Below the pieces are notes generated by a model. The model saw only the letters and a list, made by a program, of their open reading frames with translations, was not told where the DNA came from and searched no databases. Positions 15,581-27,304 of a stretch of DNA of 33,929 bases are shown here, in pieces (within the stretch, counting starts at the first letter, position 1; each line of letters opens with the position of its first letter). The DNA comes from Paracoccaceae bacterium (GTDB taxonomy: Bacteria; Pseudomonadota; Alphaproteobacteria; Rhodobacterales; Rhodobacteraceae), in assembly GCA_018607905.1 (NCBI GenBank), contig JABBAP010000007.1, positions 1 to 33,929 on the forward strand, read 5' to 3'. The position numbers and the translations under genes were made by a program.

Positions 15581-16975
15581 ATGGCCGACACTCAGTTTGA
15601 TATGATCATTATCGGAGCGGGACCGGGCGGATACGTCTGTGCCATCCGTGGTGCGCAGAACGGCCTAAAGATTGCAATCGTTGAACGCGAACATCTTGGC
15701 GGCATTTGTTTAAACTGGGGGTGTATCCCGACAAAAGCGATGCTGCGCTCCTCCGAAGTGTTTCACTTGATGGAGCGGGCAAAGGAATTCGGTCTGACTG
15801 CCGACAAGTTTGGCTATGATTTGGACGCTGTCGTGAAGCGGTCACGCGGTGTTGCCAAACAATTGTCGGGCGGCGTTGGGCATCTTCTCAAGAAGAACAA
15901 AGTCACCGTTGTTATGGGCGCTGCGAAACTCGCGGGGAATGGCAAGGTCGTTGTCATAACGGACAAAGGCGAAGAAACGCTCACTGGTAAATCTATTGTT
16001 GTCGCCACGGGCGCGCGCGCGCGTGAGTTGCCGGGGCTAGAGGCCGACGGCGAACTGGTGTGGACATACAAGCACGCCCTGAACCCGCCACGCATGCCCA
16101 AAAAGTTGTTGGTGATTGGGTCAGGTGCGATTGGTATTGAATTTGCCAGTTTTTATAACACGCTGGGCACTGACACGACCGTTGTTGAAGTGATGGATCG
16201 CGTTCTACCTGTTGAAGACGCTGAAATTTCGAAGCTCGCGAAAAAGCAGTTTGAAAAACAAGGCATGAAGATCATGGAGAAATCTATGGTCAAGAAACTG
16301 GACCGTACGAAGGGCAAAGTAACCGCGCATATCGAGGTTAAAGGCAAAGTTGAACAATTTGAATTCGACACAGTGATTTCCGCTGTTGGGATTGTCGGCA
16401 ATGTTGAAGGTTTGGGCATGGAAGAGCAGGGCATCAAGATTGACCGCACCCATGTAATCACAGATGAGTTCTGCCACACTGGTGTTGACGGTGTTTTTGC
16501 CATCGGAGATATCGCTGGCGCGCCGTGGTTGGCGCATAAAGCCTCTCATGAAGGAGTGATGGTTGCGGATCTGGTCGCAGGAAAACATGCACATCCTGTT
16601 AAACCAGAGAGCATCGCAGGCTGTACCTATTGCCATCCACAAGTTGCCAGCGTCGGGATGACTGAAGCAAAAGCCAAAGAGGCGGGTTTAGATATTAAAG
16701 TTGGCCGTTTCCCGTTCATTGGCAACGGTAAAGCGATTGCGCTTGGTGAACCCGAGGGTTTGGTCAAAACTATTTTTGATGCAAAAACAGGCGAATTGCT
16801 GGGTGCCCATATGATCGGCGCCGAGGTGACCGAGCTTATTCAGGGCTATGTAATTGGCCGGCAATTGGAAACGACGGAACAAGATTTGATGCAAACCGTG
16901 TTCCCACATCCAACGCTATCTGAAATGATGCACGAAAGCGTTTTGGACGCCTATGGCGGCGCGATCCACTTTTAG
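15581..16975 (+). CDS. lpdA: dihydrolipoyl dehydrogenase (E3)
   Basis: The 464-residue FAD enzyme has the N-terminal dinucleotide fold (IIGAGPGGYVCAIRG) and the redox disulfide in GGICLNWGCIPTKA (C43, C48). The second dinucleotide fold is VIGSGAIGIEFA, FAIGDIAG binds FAD, and FPHPTLSEMMHE holds the active-site His-Glu pair at the dimer interface. It reoxidises dihydrolipoamide on the E2 subunits of pyruvate and 2-oxoglutarate dehydrogenases and of branched-chain complexes, producing NADH. GAGG five bases upstream supports the ATG at 15581 over an earlier in-frame ATG at 15554. E1 and E2 genes are not nearby; lipA follows by 36 bases. Confidence 0.96.
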   Translation: MADTQFDMIIIGAGPGGYVCAIRGAQNGLKIAIVEREHLGGICLNWGCIPTKAMLRSSEVFHLMERAKEFGLTADKFGYDLDAVVKRSRGVAKQLSGGVGHLLKKNKVTVVMGAAKLAGNGKVVVITDKGEETLTGKSIVVATGARARELPGLEADGELVWTYKHALNPPRMPKKLLVIGSGAIGIEFASFYNTLGTDTTVVEVMDRVLPVEDAEISKLAKKQFEKQGMKIMEKSMVKKLDRTKGKVTAHIEVKGKVEQFEFDTVISAVGIVGNVEGLGMEEQGIKIDRTHVITDEFCHTGVDGVFAIGDIAGAPWLAHKASHEGVMVADLVAGKHAHPVKPESIAGCTYCHPQVASVGMTEAKAKEAGLDIKVGRFPFIGNGKAIALGEPEGLVKTIFDAKTGELLGAHMIGAEVTELIQGYVIGRQLETTEQDLMQTVFPHPTLSEMMHESVLDAYGGAIHF

Positions 16976-17011
16976 ATAGACGGCAAAAGACAGCACAAAG
17001 GCCATGACGAC

Positions 17012-17965
17012 ATGCGAGACCTGAAAATACCTGCCGAACGTCACCCTGAAAAGGCGCGCAAACCTGACAATGTTCAGCCCAGAAAGCCGAGCTGGATTCG
17101 GGTGAAAGCGCCAACATCCAAAGGTTATTTTGAAACGCGCAATATTATGCGTGAAAATAACCTTGTCACGGTGTGCGAAGAAGCTGGTTGCCCAAATGTT
17201 GGCGAATGTTGGTCGCAGGGGCACGCCACCATGATGATCATGGGCGAAGTCTGCACGCGAGCCTGTACGTTCTGCAATATTGCCACGGGTAAACCGCCCG
17301 AAGATCTAGATGTATTTGAACCAGGTCGTGTGGCTGCTGCGGTGAAAAAACTGGGGTTGAAACACGTTGTTATCACGTCAGTGGACCGCGACGATGTAGA
17401 AGATGGCGGTGCCGAACATTTCGCCCAAACCATCCGCGCAGTTCGCAAACAATCGCCGTCGACCACGATTGAAATCCTGACACCAGACTTTATTCGCTGT
17501 GATGACAAAGCGTTAGAAGTTGTGGTTGAGGCGCGACCAGATGTGTTTAATCACAATCTTGAAACTGTTCCGGGCCTGTATCCAGAAGTGCGCCCAGGCG
17601 CGCGGTATTTCCATTCGTTGCGTCTTTTGCAACGGGTAAAAGAACTTGATCCATCCATGTTCACCAAATCTGGCATAATGGTTGGCCTTGGTGAAGACAA
17701 GCAATCCGTCATGCAAGTGATGGATGACATGCGCGCGGCAGACATCGATTTCATGACCATCGGACAATACCTGCAACCAACGCCGAAACACCACGTTCTG
17801 GATCGTTTTGTCACGCCCGAAGAATTTGCAGTTTATGAGAAAACTGCCTTCAGCAAAGGCTTTTTGATGGTTTCAGCCACACCGCTGACACGTTCATCCT
17901 ATCATGCTGGGGATGATTTTGCCCGCTTGCGGGATGCTCGGATGAAAGCTTTGGGTCGCGCCTAA
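17012..17965 (+). CDS. lipA: lipoyl synthase
   Basis: The 317-residue radical-SAM enzyme carries both iron-sulfur sites. The auxiliary cluster motif is [12 protein letters not shown] (C55, C60, C66) and the radical-SAM motif is CTRACTFC (C81, C85, C88). The C-terminal RSSYHA serine that ligates the auxiliary cluster is present. It inserts two sulfur atoms into octanoyl groups on lipoyl domains. It follows lpdA closely and probably shares its transcript. This links synthesis of the cofactor with the enzyme that reoxidises it. Confidence 0.97.
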   Translation: MRDLKIPAERHPEKARKPDNVQPRKPSWIRVKAPTSKGYFETRNIMRENNLVTVCEEAGCPNVGECWSQGHATMMIMGEVCTRACTFCNIATGKPPEDLDVFEPGRVAAAVKKLGLKHVVITSVDRDDVEDGGAEHFAQTIRAVRKQSPSTTIEILTPDFIRCDDKALEVVVEARPDVFNHNLETVPGLYPEVRPGARYFHSLRLLQRVKELDPSMFTKSGIMVGLGEDKQSVMQVMDDMRAADIDFMTIGQYLQPTPKHHVLDRFVTPEEFAVYEKTAFSKGFLMVSATPLTRSSYHAGDDFARLRDARMKALGRA

Positions 17966-18080
17966 TACACGGCCTTTTGGCTTCTTTTTTCTACAAATAC
18001 TTACTTTCTGACCCTTGCGATCAAAAGCGAGCGCTAATTCTGTAAATTGGCCTTTCCATTTTCATACTTCCGTGGGATAG

Positions 18081-19574
<1,494 letters not shown>

Positions 19575-20747
19575 ATGACACCCGCTGCGCGATATGCCGT
19601 TGCGATAGATATTCTGGATGATTTCCTAAACGGGGAACCTGCGGAAAAATCGTTATCTAATTGGGCTCGTAAAAATCGGTATGCTGGCAGTAAAGATCGG
19701 GCGGGCGTGCGTGATATTGTTTTTGATTGCCTTCGCAACTTGCGCAGTTTTGGGGCGCAAAGTGGCATTGAAGGCGGGCGTGGTATCGCCATTGGACATT
19801 GCCTAGCGTTAAACATTGATCCTGCAGACATGTTTTCGGGCGTGGGATATGCGCCAAGCGCGCTGTGTGAGGACGAAATTATTTCAATCGCTCAATCAGG
19901 CGTTTCCACACTCTTTGAAAAAGCAAACCTGCCTGATTGGGTCTGTGAAATCATAAAAGTGGACTGGAAAGGCGATTTTGAACAGATCACCCGCTCGTTG
20001 AGCAATCGTGCCCCTGTGGATTTGCGCGTAAATTTGGCTAAAGCGTCAATCGACTCCACAATTGATGTGCTGGCGCGTGAAGATATCATTGTGGAGCGTG
20101 TTACGACGGTTTCTACGGCATTGCGTGTGGTGCAAAATCCTCGGCGAGTCGCCGGATCAACAGCTTTTGCACAAGGTTTTGTCGAGTTGCAAGATTCCGC
20201 GTCGCAAGCGGTGATCGGTTTGCTGGGTATTCAGGCGGGCATGCGTGTGCTCGACTATTGTGCTGGCGGGGGCGGGAAAACCCTCGCTATGGCTGGCTCA
20301 GCGCAAGGTGCAAATTTTGATGCTTGGGATATCAGCCAGGCCCGCCTTGCGCCGCTGGAAGATCGAGCAAGACGAGCAGGGGTAAAAGTACGTCTTCTAG
20401 ATACCCCCCCGATGCCAGCAGTCTATGATCTGGTTTTGGTCGATGCACCGTGTTCAGGATCTGGGTCATGGCGGCGGAACCCAGATGGGAAATGGCGGTT
20501 AACCCAAGAACGGCTGTTGGAATTGCAAACTTTGCAGGCAGAGGTGTTACGGGCTGCATCAAAAAATGTAAAAGCGGGTGGCACGCTTGCTTATGCGACG
20601 TGTTCAATTTTCAAACGAGAAAATGGTCAACAGGTTGAAGCATTTCTAGCGCAGAGCCCTGATTTTTCATTGATAAAAGACCAAGAATTTTACATCGGTG
20701 AACCAAGTGACGGATTTTATTGCGCTATTTTAGAAAAACAACTGTAG
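19575..20747 (+). CDS. RsmB/NOP-family RNA cytosine-5 methyltransferase
   Basis: The 390-residue protein has an N-terminal NusB-like/RNA-binding part and a C-terminal class I methyltransferase domain. VLDYCAGGGGKTLAMAG (about 225-241) binds SAM. DAPCSGSGSWRRNPDGKW contains C293, and TCSIF contains C343, the two cysteines used by m5C RNA methyltransferases. It probably modifies 16S rRNA in the manner of RsmB, though a tRNA target cannot be excluded. Its ATG abuts the guaB stop with no gap, implying coupled translation. Confidence 0.92.
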   Translation: MTPAARYAVAIDILDDFLNGEPAEKSLSNWARKNRYAGSKDRAGVRDIVFDCLRNLRSFGAQSGIEGGRGIAIGHCLALNIDPADMFSGVGYAPSALCEDEIISIAQSGVSTLFEKANLPDWVCEIIKVDWKGDFEQITRSLSNRAPVDLRVNLAKASIDSTIDVLAREDIIVERVTTVSTALRVVQNPRRVAGSTAFAQGFVELQDSASQAVIGLLGIQAGMRVLDYCAGGGGKTLAMAGSAQGANFDAWDISQARLAPLEDRARRAGVKVRLLDTPPMPAVYDLVLVDAPCSGSGSWRRNPDGKWRLTQERLLELQTLQAEVLRAASKNVKAGGTLAYATCSIFKRENGQQVEAFLAQSPDFSLIKDQEFYIGEPSDGFYCAILEKQL

Positions 20748-20825
20748 CGTGTGATCTTAGATGTGTTACCATCTTAGGTGCGAATAAAGGGGTGGAGTTT
20801 TAATCATCAAGCCTGGGGAGGCTTC

Positions 20826-22598
20826 ATGACTACGATTAAAATTTCACAATACGTCACGTTTGTGGCGCTTGTTTGGATTGCATGCGTAAGCCTGTTTTTG
20901 TTTTGGGTACTGCCCGATACGTTACTTCGCTTTGGCATGATTACGTTTCTAAGTGGCTTTGCTTTGGTGGCAGTTTGCCGTATAAAACTTTCGCCCGTTG
21001 TCGAAGACCTAAACGTCGAAACAGCCGAACTTTCGCAAAACGACGTTTCACCGATACCAACGGGCGTTGAACAGGTGAGTAATCCCCTGACTGAATTGCA
21101 AATTGCGCAAAAGGTGCAAAGCCTGTTTGATCGGTTGCCCATTGCAATGGTTCATATCGACAGTAATGGGCGTATTGAGCAAACCAATGCGGCGGCGCGC
21201 GACTTTCTTCAATTGGAACCTGCTGAAACACCACTTTTTCAAACTTTAGTAGAGGGTTTAGGGCGGAGTGTTAGCGCATGGATGCAGACGGCTCGCGATA
21301 ATAACACAGTCAGCAAACCTGAGATGGTACAGGTAAAGCGCAGCAAAACCGAAGCGATTCTTCAGGTATCGTTGATGCCACCACCTGTTGATGGACATGG
21401 TGGTTTGATAGCAACCCTGTCGGATGCGACCGAACTAAAGTCTTTAGAAGCGCAATTTGTACAAAGTCAAAAAATGCAGGCAATTGGCCAATTAGCAGGC
21501 GGAGTTGCGCATGACTTTAATAATTTGCTGACCGCAATTTCGGGGTATTGTGATTTGCTTCTTCTTCGCCATGAAAAAGGAGATCAGGACCACGCAGATC
21601 TAATCCAAATCACGCAAAATGCAAACCGTGCGGCAGCCCTTGTTGGGCAATTGTTAGCGTTTTCGAGAAAACAAACGCTTACGCCACAAGTTCTATCCGT
21701 CAATGAAACACTGTCAGAACTTACACATTTGCTCAGTCGATTGTTGAGTGAAAAGGTTAAAATGGTGGCGGAATATGGCAAAGATCTGCCCTGTGCGTTT
21801 GTGGATGGGCGGCAGTTAGAACAAGTTATTATGAATCTCGTTGTGAACGCCCGCGATTCGATGCCCGATGGTGGCGAAGTGACAATTCGCAGTGGCATGC
21901 AGATTTTCGAAGCCAACAAACGTATGCACCGAGTTGTCGTTCCGAAAGGAAAATACGTCACTATTTCTGTGGCTGACACGGGGTGCGGCATTCGCGCAAA
22001 ACATCTTGAAAAGATATTCGAACCCTTCTTTTCTACCAAAGATGTCGGCGAAGGCACCGGGCTTGGGCTGTCGATGGCTTATGGAATTGTTAAGCAAACA
22101 GGAGGCTTCATTTTTGCCGAAAGCGATGTGGGCAAGGGGTCTGAATTTTCGATTTATTTGCCGGCCCATGAGGGCAGTGTGTTGCCTGTCGAGCCAAAGA
22201 AACGAGGTAAAACAGGGCATTCGAAGTCGCTGAACGGGCTCTCGATTCTTTTGGTTGAAGACGAGGCACCTGTTCGAACATTCGCGTCACGCGCACTGGC
22301 AATGCAGGGCGTACGGGTGACTGAGGCAGATTCAGCCGAGGTCGCGCTTGAAAAGCTCTCCGATCCAGATCTTTTCGTGGATATCATTGTCTCTGATGTG
22401 GTGATGCCCGGCATGGATGGGCCAACGTGGGTGGCCAAAGCAAAGGAAACGCGCCCAGATGTTAAAGTGATCTTTGTGTCTGGGTATGCCGAAGAGAATT
22501 TTACAACTGAATACGGCGAAATCTCGAATGCATGTTTTTTACCTAAACCATTTTCGCTTAAGCAATTGATCGAATTGGTGCGCGAATTGGCAGGCTAA
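20826..22598 (+). CDS. cckA: cell-cycle hybrid histidine kinase CckA
   Basis: The 590-residue protein has two membrane helices near the N-terminus (about 8-28 and 34-52). A PAS-like domain (about 95-205) follows. The kinase core has the H-box GQLAGGVAHDFNNLLTAISG (H229), the N-box NLVVNARDSMPDGG, G-boxes ADTGCGI and GEGTGLGLSMAYGIV, and the C-terminal receiver domain has LLVEDE and IIVSDVVMPGMDG (D524). SRKQTLTPQVLSVNE is typical of CckA. In Caulobacter CckA feeds phosphate through ChpT to CtrA and CpdR. GGGAGG just upstream supports the ATG at 20826 over an in-frame GTG 48 bases earlier. Its stop overlaps that of the converging gene by four bases. Confidence 0.95.
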   Translation: MTTIKISQYVTFVALVWIACVSLFLFWVLPDTLLRFGMITFLSGFALVAVCRIKLSPVVEDLNVETAELSQNDVSPIPTGVEQVSNPLTELQIAQKVQSLFDRLPIAMVHIDSNGRIEQTNAAARDFLQLEPAETPLFQTLVEGLGRSVSAWMQTARDNNTVSKPEMVQVKRSKTEAILQVSLMPPPVDGHGGLIATLSDATELKSLEAQFVQSQKMQAIGQLAGGVAHDFNNLLTAISGYCDLLLLRHEKGDQDHADLIQITQNANRAAALVGQLLAFSRKQTLTPQVLSVNETLSELTHLLSRLLSEKVKMVAEYGKDLPCAFVDGRQLEQVIMNLVVNARDSMPDGGEVTIRSGMQIFEANKRMHRVVVPKGKYVTISVADTGCGIRAKHLEKIFEPFFSTKDVGEGTGLGLSMAYGIVKQTGGFIFAESDVGKGSEFSIYLPAHEGSVLPVEPKKRGKTGHSKSLNGLSILLVEDEAPVRTFASRALAMQGVRVTEADSAEVALEKLSDPDLFVDIIVSDVVMPGMDGPTWVAKAKETRPDVKVIFVSGYAEENFTTEYGEISNACFLPKPFSLKQLIELVRELAG

Positions 22599-23206
22599 TC
22601 AATGTCTGTTGCAGGGCGCAATCGGTCATAAATTTCGTAATCTGGCGCCAGTATTTTTTTGAGTTCGATGCGCAATTTTGGGCTTAAATCCAGCTCTGCT
22701 TTCGGAGACTGATTGGCACGACCTAGTTGAAATTGTTTGCCAATACGATTTTGCAAAAACCGCACAAGCCCGTCGATATCATCATACCGAAACAAATGGC
22801 TCATCCCAACATCGCCATTTTTGTCGGACATGAATTTTGCTTGCGATCCGATCCGTGCAAAAGGTTTGGGATCATCTGACAGGTAACTTTCGATGAATTG
22901 ATCAAAACTAATGTCGGCAGTCGAGTTTTTAGATCCCTTTAGTTCAGCACGGGATCGGTAGCGATACCAACTGCCAAGCCATTCAGTAGGTTCGCGGATC
23001 ACGGCGACCGTATCAGGTTCATCCCCAGTTAGGGACATAATGAAGGGTTCTAGCAGGCGTTGATATTTGCGATAGGGCGTGTGTTTGGCATTTGGTACTT
23101 TGGATATGCGAATATCGCAGGTTGTTCCCAACGCCATCTCAATTGAAGTCGAAGCCGTTTTAGGCGTCGCAAAGAAAACCAGTTTTTCTTTGAGGAAAAC
23201 CATCAT
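22595..23206 (-). CDS. small P-loop sulfotransferase-like protein
   Basis: The protein of about 203 residues begins with a strand and loop FFATPKTASTSIE, which resembles the 5'-phosphosulfate-binding loop of PAPS-dependent sulfotransferases. VIREPTEWLGSWYRYRSR resembles their 3'-phosphate-binding region (R-x-P...S). LFRYDDIDGLVRFL is a further conserved strand. Such genes are common next to cckA and recA in Rhodobacterales and are sometimes mislabelled gamma-glutamyl kinase. Substrate is unknown. Several starts are possible (23227 TTG, 23224, 23206 and 23203 ATG), none with a good ribosome site. The 23206 start gives the family's usual beginning. Confidence 0.75.
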   Translation of the reverse strand: MMVFLKEKLVFFATPKTASTSIEMALGTTCDIRISKVPNAKHTPYRKYQRLLEPFIMSLTGDEPDTVAVIREPTEWLGSWYRYRSRAELKGSKNSTADISFDQFIESYLSDDPKPFARIGSQAKFMSDKNGDVGMSHLFRYDDIDGLVRFLQNRIGKQFQLGRANQSPKAELDLSPKLRIELKKILAPDYEIYDRLRPATDID

Positions 23207-23297
23207 TTTCGAATATTTACCCATCAAACGAATTTTAAAACACTACTGTTTACCATTCATAAAGGTTCCTAGCCAATTGTGAAATTGAAAATTTTAC

Positions 23298-23328
23298 TTG
23301 ATATGTTTTCATTTTGTTCTCATATAGG
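23298..23328 (+). promoter_or_regulatory. recA promoter candidate
   Basis: TTGATA at 23298-23303 is a good -35 box. A -10 box lies in CATATAGG (23321-23328) at 17-19 bases spacing. It overlaps the first LexA-like site and lies just upstream of the second, as expected for an SOS promoter. Confidence 0.5.
23305..23319 (+). promoter_or_regulatory. imperfect LexA (SOS) box, upstream copy
   Basis: GTTT-TCATTTT-GTTC differs by one base from the alphaproteobacterial SOS consensus GTTC-N7-GTTC. It lies within the -35/-10 spacer of the recA promoter. Confidence 0.5.
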
Positions 23329-23335
23329 TAAATAA

Positions 23336-23350
23336 GAACAAGAGGCGAAC
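23336..23350 (-). promoter_or_regulatory. LexA (SOS) box of recA
   Basis: GAAC-AAGAGGC-GAAC is an exact match, on the reverse strand, to GTTC-N7-GTTC, the LexA-binding sequence known from Rhodobacter and other alphaproteobacteria. It lies about 84 bases before the recA start, near the expected transcription start. Confidence 0.8.
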
Positions 23351-23433
23351 ATCCCCGTGTGGCGAACCAATGTTCAAAACACACTAGCAGCGATTGCCGA
23401 TGTACTGGCAATGTGAAATAACGGAGACGAAAC

Positions 23434-24522
23434 ATGGCGACGAACTTACTCGATAAGACAGAAAGAAAGTCAATGGATAAGCAAAAAGCACTCGAATCTG
23501 CGCTTGGTCAAATCGAACGTCAGTTCGGCAAAGGTTCGATCATGAAATTGGGCGATAACCCCATTATGGATATCGAAGCCACGTCAACTGGGTCAATCGG
23601 GCTTGATATTGCGCTTGGTATAGGTGGTATTCCCAAGGGACGGATTATCGAAATCTACGGCCCTGAAAGTTCGGGCAAAACGACGCTAACATTGCATGCT
23701 ATTGCGGAAGAGCAAAAAACAGGCGGTGTTTGTGCGTTTGTAGATGCGGAACACGCGCTTGATCCGACATATGCCAAAAAATTAGGCGTTAATCTGGATG
23801 AGTTATTGATTTCCCAACCCGACGCAGGTGAGCAAGCGCTCGAAATCACAGATACGCTGGTACGTTCTGGTGCGGTTTCTATGGTTGTGGTCGATTCTGT
23901 AGCGGCCCTTACGCCAAAGGCAGAACTTGAAGGCGATATGGGCGATCACCAAGTTGGCGCGCAGGCTCGTTTGATGTCTCAGGCGATGCGCAAACTGACG
24001 GGATCAATCAGCAAATCCAAATGTACTGTTATCTTCATCAACCAAATCCGTATGAAAATCGGCGTGATGTTTGGCTCTCCTGAAACTACTTCAGGCGGCA
24101 ACGCGTTGAAATTTTACGCCTCTGTTCGTTTGGATATACGCCGTATTGGTGCGATCAAAGACCGCGAAGAAATTGTTGGCAATGCCACCCGCGTAAAAGT
24201 TGTGAAAAACAAAGTGGCGCCGCCGTTCAAGCAAGTTGAGTTTGATATCATGTACGGTGAAGGCATTTCAAAGCGGGGCGAATTAATCGACCTTGGCGTG
24301 AAAGCCGGCATCGTTGAAAAATCTGGCTCTTGGTTCTCTTATGGGGATCAACGGATCGGGCAGGGGCGTGAAAACGCAAAGACCTTCCTGAAAGACAATG
24401 CTGGCGTCGCATGGGAAATCGAAGACAAAATCCGCGCGTCACACGGGCTTGAGTTTGATATGCCAAAGCCAGAAATCGAAGCCGTAAAGGCGAGCGATGG
24501 AGACGATGTGCTGGAAGTCTAA
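23434..24522 (+). CDS. recA: recombinase RecA
   Basis: The 362-residue protein is RecA throughout. Walker A is GPESSGKT (residues 76-83), [10 protein letters not shown] carries the catalytic Glu region, and [14 protein letters not shown] is Walker [15 protein letters not shown] and [11 protein letters not shown] form the DNA-binding loop region. It makes ATP-dependent filaments on single-stranded DNA, drives strand exchange and triggers LexA self-cleavage. The ATG at 23434 has GGAG upstream; a second in-frame ATG at 23473 would give a shorter N-terminus. The upstream SOS boxes show LexA control, and a strong terminator follows. Confidence 0.98.
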   Translation: MATNLLDKTERKSMDKQKALESALGQIERQFGKGSIMKLGDNPIMDIEATSTGSIGLDIALGIGGIPKGRIIEIYGPESSGKTTLTLHAIAEEQKTGGVCAFVDAEHALDPTYAKKLGVNLDELLISQPDAGEQALEITDTLVRSGAVSMVVVDSVAALTPKAELEGDMGDHQVGAQARLMSQAMRKLTGSISKSKCTVIFINQIRMKIGVMFGSPETTSGGNALKFYASVRLDIRRIGAIKDREEIVGNATRVKVVKNKVAPPFKQVEFDIMYGEGISKRGELIDLGVKAGIVEKSGSWFSYGDQRIGQGRENAKTFLKDNAGVAWEIEDKIRASHGLEFDMPKPEIEAVKASDGDDVLEV

Positions 24523-24543
24523 ATTCAGCCAAATTCGTTGAAC

Positions 24544-24576
24544 ACGCCGTGGATGCAAATCCGCGGCGTTTTTGTT
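24544..24576 (+). terminator. Rho-independent terminator of recA
   Basis: ACGCCG-T-GGAT (24544-24554) pairs with ATCC-G-CGGCGT (24559-24569) around a GCAA tetraloop, with a T-G wobble in the middle. A T-rich run follows. Confidence 0.85.
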
Positions 24577-24650
24577 TGTACTGTGGACAGTTGAGGCATG
24601 CGCGGTATAACCACGCTCAGACCTAATTTCATCTGTTTGAGGACATGACA

Positions 24651-27302
24651 ATGGCTGGCGTAAACGATATCCGCTCCACCTTTCTTTCGTATTTTGAAAA
24701 GAATGGCCACGCCGTCGTGGACAGCTATCCGCTAGTACCGCGCAATGATCCGACTTTGATGTTTGTGAACTCTGGTATGGTGCAGTTTAAGAACCTGTTC
24801 ACAGGTGTTGAAACCCGCGATTATAAACGGGCAACCTCTGCGCAAAAATGCGTACGTGCAGGGGGTAAGCACAACGATCTGGATAATGTTGGGTATACGG
24901 CGCGCCATCATACGTTTTTTGAAATGTTGGGTAACTTTTCTTTTGGAGATTACTTCAAAGAAGAAGCGATCCCATTTGCGTGGAAATTGATCACCGAAGA
25001 TTTTGGCATTGATAAATCACGGTTGGTCACAACGGTGTACCACACCGACGACGAAGCCTATGAAATGTGGAAGAAACTTGGCGTACCCGAGGATCGTATC
25101 ATTCGCATCGCTACGTCTGACAATTTCTGGCAGATGGGACCAACTGGCCCTTGTGGACCGTGTACCGAGATTTTCTACGATCACGGCGAACATATTTGGG
25201 GTGGCCCTCCTGGTTCAGCTGATGAAGACGGCGATCGGTTCATCGAAATCTGGAACGTCGTTTTCATGCAGAACGAGCAATTCGCAGACGGCACCATGAC
25301 CGCGCTTGATATGCAATCCATTGATACGGGTATGGGGTTGGAACGGATTGCGGCATTGCTTCAGGGCAGTCACGACAATTACGACACCGACCTGTTCAAA
25401 GCTTTGATCGAGGCGTCCGCGCAGGGGACCGGCGTTGATCCGTATGGCGATCAAAATGTGCATCACCGCGTGATCGCGGATCACCTGCGCGCCACATCAT
25501 TCTTGATTGCAGACGGTATTTTGCCTTCCAATGAGGGGCGCGGCTATGTTCTGCGCCGCATTATGCGCCGCGCCATGCGGCACGCGCATTTGCTTGGATC
25601 ACAAGATCCGCTGATGCATCGCCTTGTTCCGGAACTGGTGCGCCAAATGGGGCAAGCCTATCCAGAGCTTGGCCACGCTCAATCCATGATCGAAGAAACA
25701 TTATTGCAAGAAGAAACCCGTTTCAAAACGACACTGGATCGCGGCTTAAAACTTCTTGATGCAGAACTTGAGGGTATGGATGAGGGGGCTTCCCTTGATG
25801 GAAAAACGGCTTTCAAACTGTATGACACCTATGGTTTTCCATTGGATTTGACCCAAGACGCATTGCGCGAAAAAGGCGTTGAAGTAGACACAGACGGCTT
25901 TGATGCGGCGATGAATGCGCAAAAAGAAAAGGCGCGTGCCGCTTGGTCTGGCTCGGGTGAAGCTGCAGATGAAAGCGTTTGGTTTGAAATCGCCGACAAA
26001 AATGGCAGCACAGAATTTCTGGGCTACGATACCGAAGTGGCCGAGGGGCAAATTCTGGCTGTCATCGTCGACGGTAAGCCGACCGACAGCGCCTCTAAAG
26101 GTGCAAGCGTGAATCTTGTGCTGAACCAAACACCTTTTTATGCGGAGCGCGGTGGTCAAGTTGGCGATATGGGTGTTGTGAAAACAGCCAATGGCCTTGT
26201 TACGATTACGGACGTTAAGAAAAAAGCAGGCATCTTTGTTCATATCGGTGATGTCACCGAAGGTGTCATCACAACGGGTGAAGCCGCTGAACTGACTGTT
26301 GATCATACACGCCGCTCTGCTATTCGGGCGAACCATTCAGCAACACACTTGTTGCACGAAGCCTTGCGTGTTTCTCTTGGTGATCATGTGGCACAGCGCG
26401 GATCGTTGAATGCAGAGGATCGCTTGCGGTTTGATTTCAGCCATTCCAAAGCGATGAGCGCTGATGAATTGGCGCAAGTCGAAAAAGATGTGAACACCTA
26501 TGTTCGCCAGAATACGCCAGTCGAAACGCGGATCATGACCCCTGATGACGCCCGTGATCTGGGTGCGCAGGCGTTGTTCGGGGAAAAATACGGCGACGAA
26601 GTGCGCGTCGTTTCAATGGGTCGCCAAGACGGGTCGGGCAAAGGCACGGATGGGAACACATATTCGTTGGAATTGTGTGGCGGTACGCATGTACGCCGCA
26701 CGGGTGACATCGGCTCGTTTGTGGTGCTGAGCGAAAGTTCAACGTCATCTGGAATACGTCGAATCGAGGCTCTGACTGGGCAAGCGGCGCAGGATTATCT
26801 GCGCAGACAGGATACGCTTTTGACCGAAGCAGCACTTGTATTGAAAGCGCCATCCTCTGAGGTTCCAAATAGGATCAAAACCTTGCAGGACGAACGCAAA
26901 CAAATGCAAAACGAGATTGCAGAACTGCGTAAACAGGTTGCGATGGGCGGCTCTGGCGCTGGTTCAGATGCCGAAACCATAAATGGTGTTCCATTTCTGG
27001 GGCAAATCCTTGCGGATGTACCGGGCAAAGACCTGCGCGGCCTAATTGACGAACATAAAAACCGCATGGGATCAGGCGCGATTGTGTTGATTTCAGGTGC
27101 GGGCGGAAAGGCGGCAATTGCCGCTGGCGTCACAGATGACTTGACGCCGACGCTTTCTGCCGTTGATTTGGTCAAAGCAGCTGCCGAGGCACTTGGTGGT
27201 AAAGGGGGCGGTGGCCGTCCTGACATGGCGCAAGCAGGTGGCCCATCAGCAGACAATGCTGATGCCGCCTTAGATGCAGTGCGCAAAATTTTGGAGAGTT
27301 AG
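24651..27302 (+). CDS. alaS: alanyl-tRNA synthetase
   Basis: The 883-residue protein is a full-length class II AlaRS. The aminoacylation core begins with [11 protein letters not shown] and contains [18 protein letters not shown] and [13 protein letters not shown]. The editing domain zinc motifs are HSATH (562-566) and CGGTH (676-680). The C-Ala end has the Gly-rich [20 protein letters not shown] lies eight bases before the ATG at 24651, which makes it a better start than the ATG six bases earlier. It charges tRNA-Ala and clears mischarged Ser and Gly. Two DUF1330 genes follow at once, probably on the same transcript. Confidence 0.97.
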   Translation: MAGVNDIRSTFLSYFEKNGHAVVDSYPLVPRNDPTLMFVNSGMVQFKNLFTGVETRDYKRATSAQKCVRAGGKHNDLDNVGYTARHHTFFEMLGNFSFGDYFKEEAIPFAWKLITEDFGIDKSRLVTTVYHTDDEAYEMWKKLGVPEDRIIRIATSDNFWQMGPTGPCGPCTEIFYDHGEHIWGGPPGSADEDGDRFIEIWNVVFMQNEQFADGTMTALDMQSIDTGMGLERIAALLQGSHDNYDTDLFKALIEASAQGTGVDPYGDQNVHHRVIADHLRATSFLIADGILPSNEGRGYVLRRIMRRAMRHAHLLGSQDPLMHRLVPELVRQMGQAYPELGHAQSMIEETLLQEETRFKTTLDRGLKLLDAELEGMDEGASLDGKTAFKLYDTYGFPLDLTQDALREKGVEVDTDGFDAAMNAQKEKARAAWSGSGEAADESVWFEIADKNGSTEFLGYDTEVAEGQILAVIVDGKPTDSASKGASVNLVLNQTPFYAERGGQVGDMGVVKTANGLVTITDVKKKAGIFVHIGDVTEGVITTGEAAELTVDHTRRSAIRANHSATHLLHEALRVSLGDHVAQRGSLNAEDRLRFDFSHSKAMSADELAQVEKDVNTYVRQNTPVETRIMTPDDARDLGAQALFGEKYGDEVRVVSMGRQDGSGKGTDGNTYSLELCGGTHVRRTGDIGSFVVLSESSTSSGIRRIEALTGQAAQDYLRRQDTLLTEAALVLKAPSSEVPNRIKTLQDERKQMQNEIAELRKQVAMGGSGAGSDAETINGVPFLGQILADVPGKDLRGLIDEHKNRMGSGAIVLISGAGGKAAIAAGVTDDLTPTLSAVDLVKAAAEALGGKGGGGRPDMAQAGGPSADNADAALDAVRKILES

Positions 27303-27304
27303 AA

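Noticed and set aside
25746-26336. 196-codon open frame on the minus strand
   Set aside because: It is antisense to the alaS editing region and has no recognisable domain.
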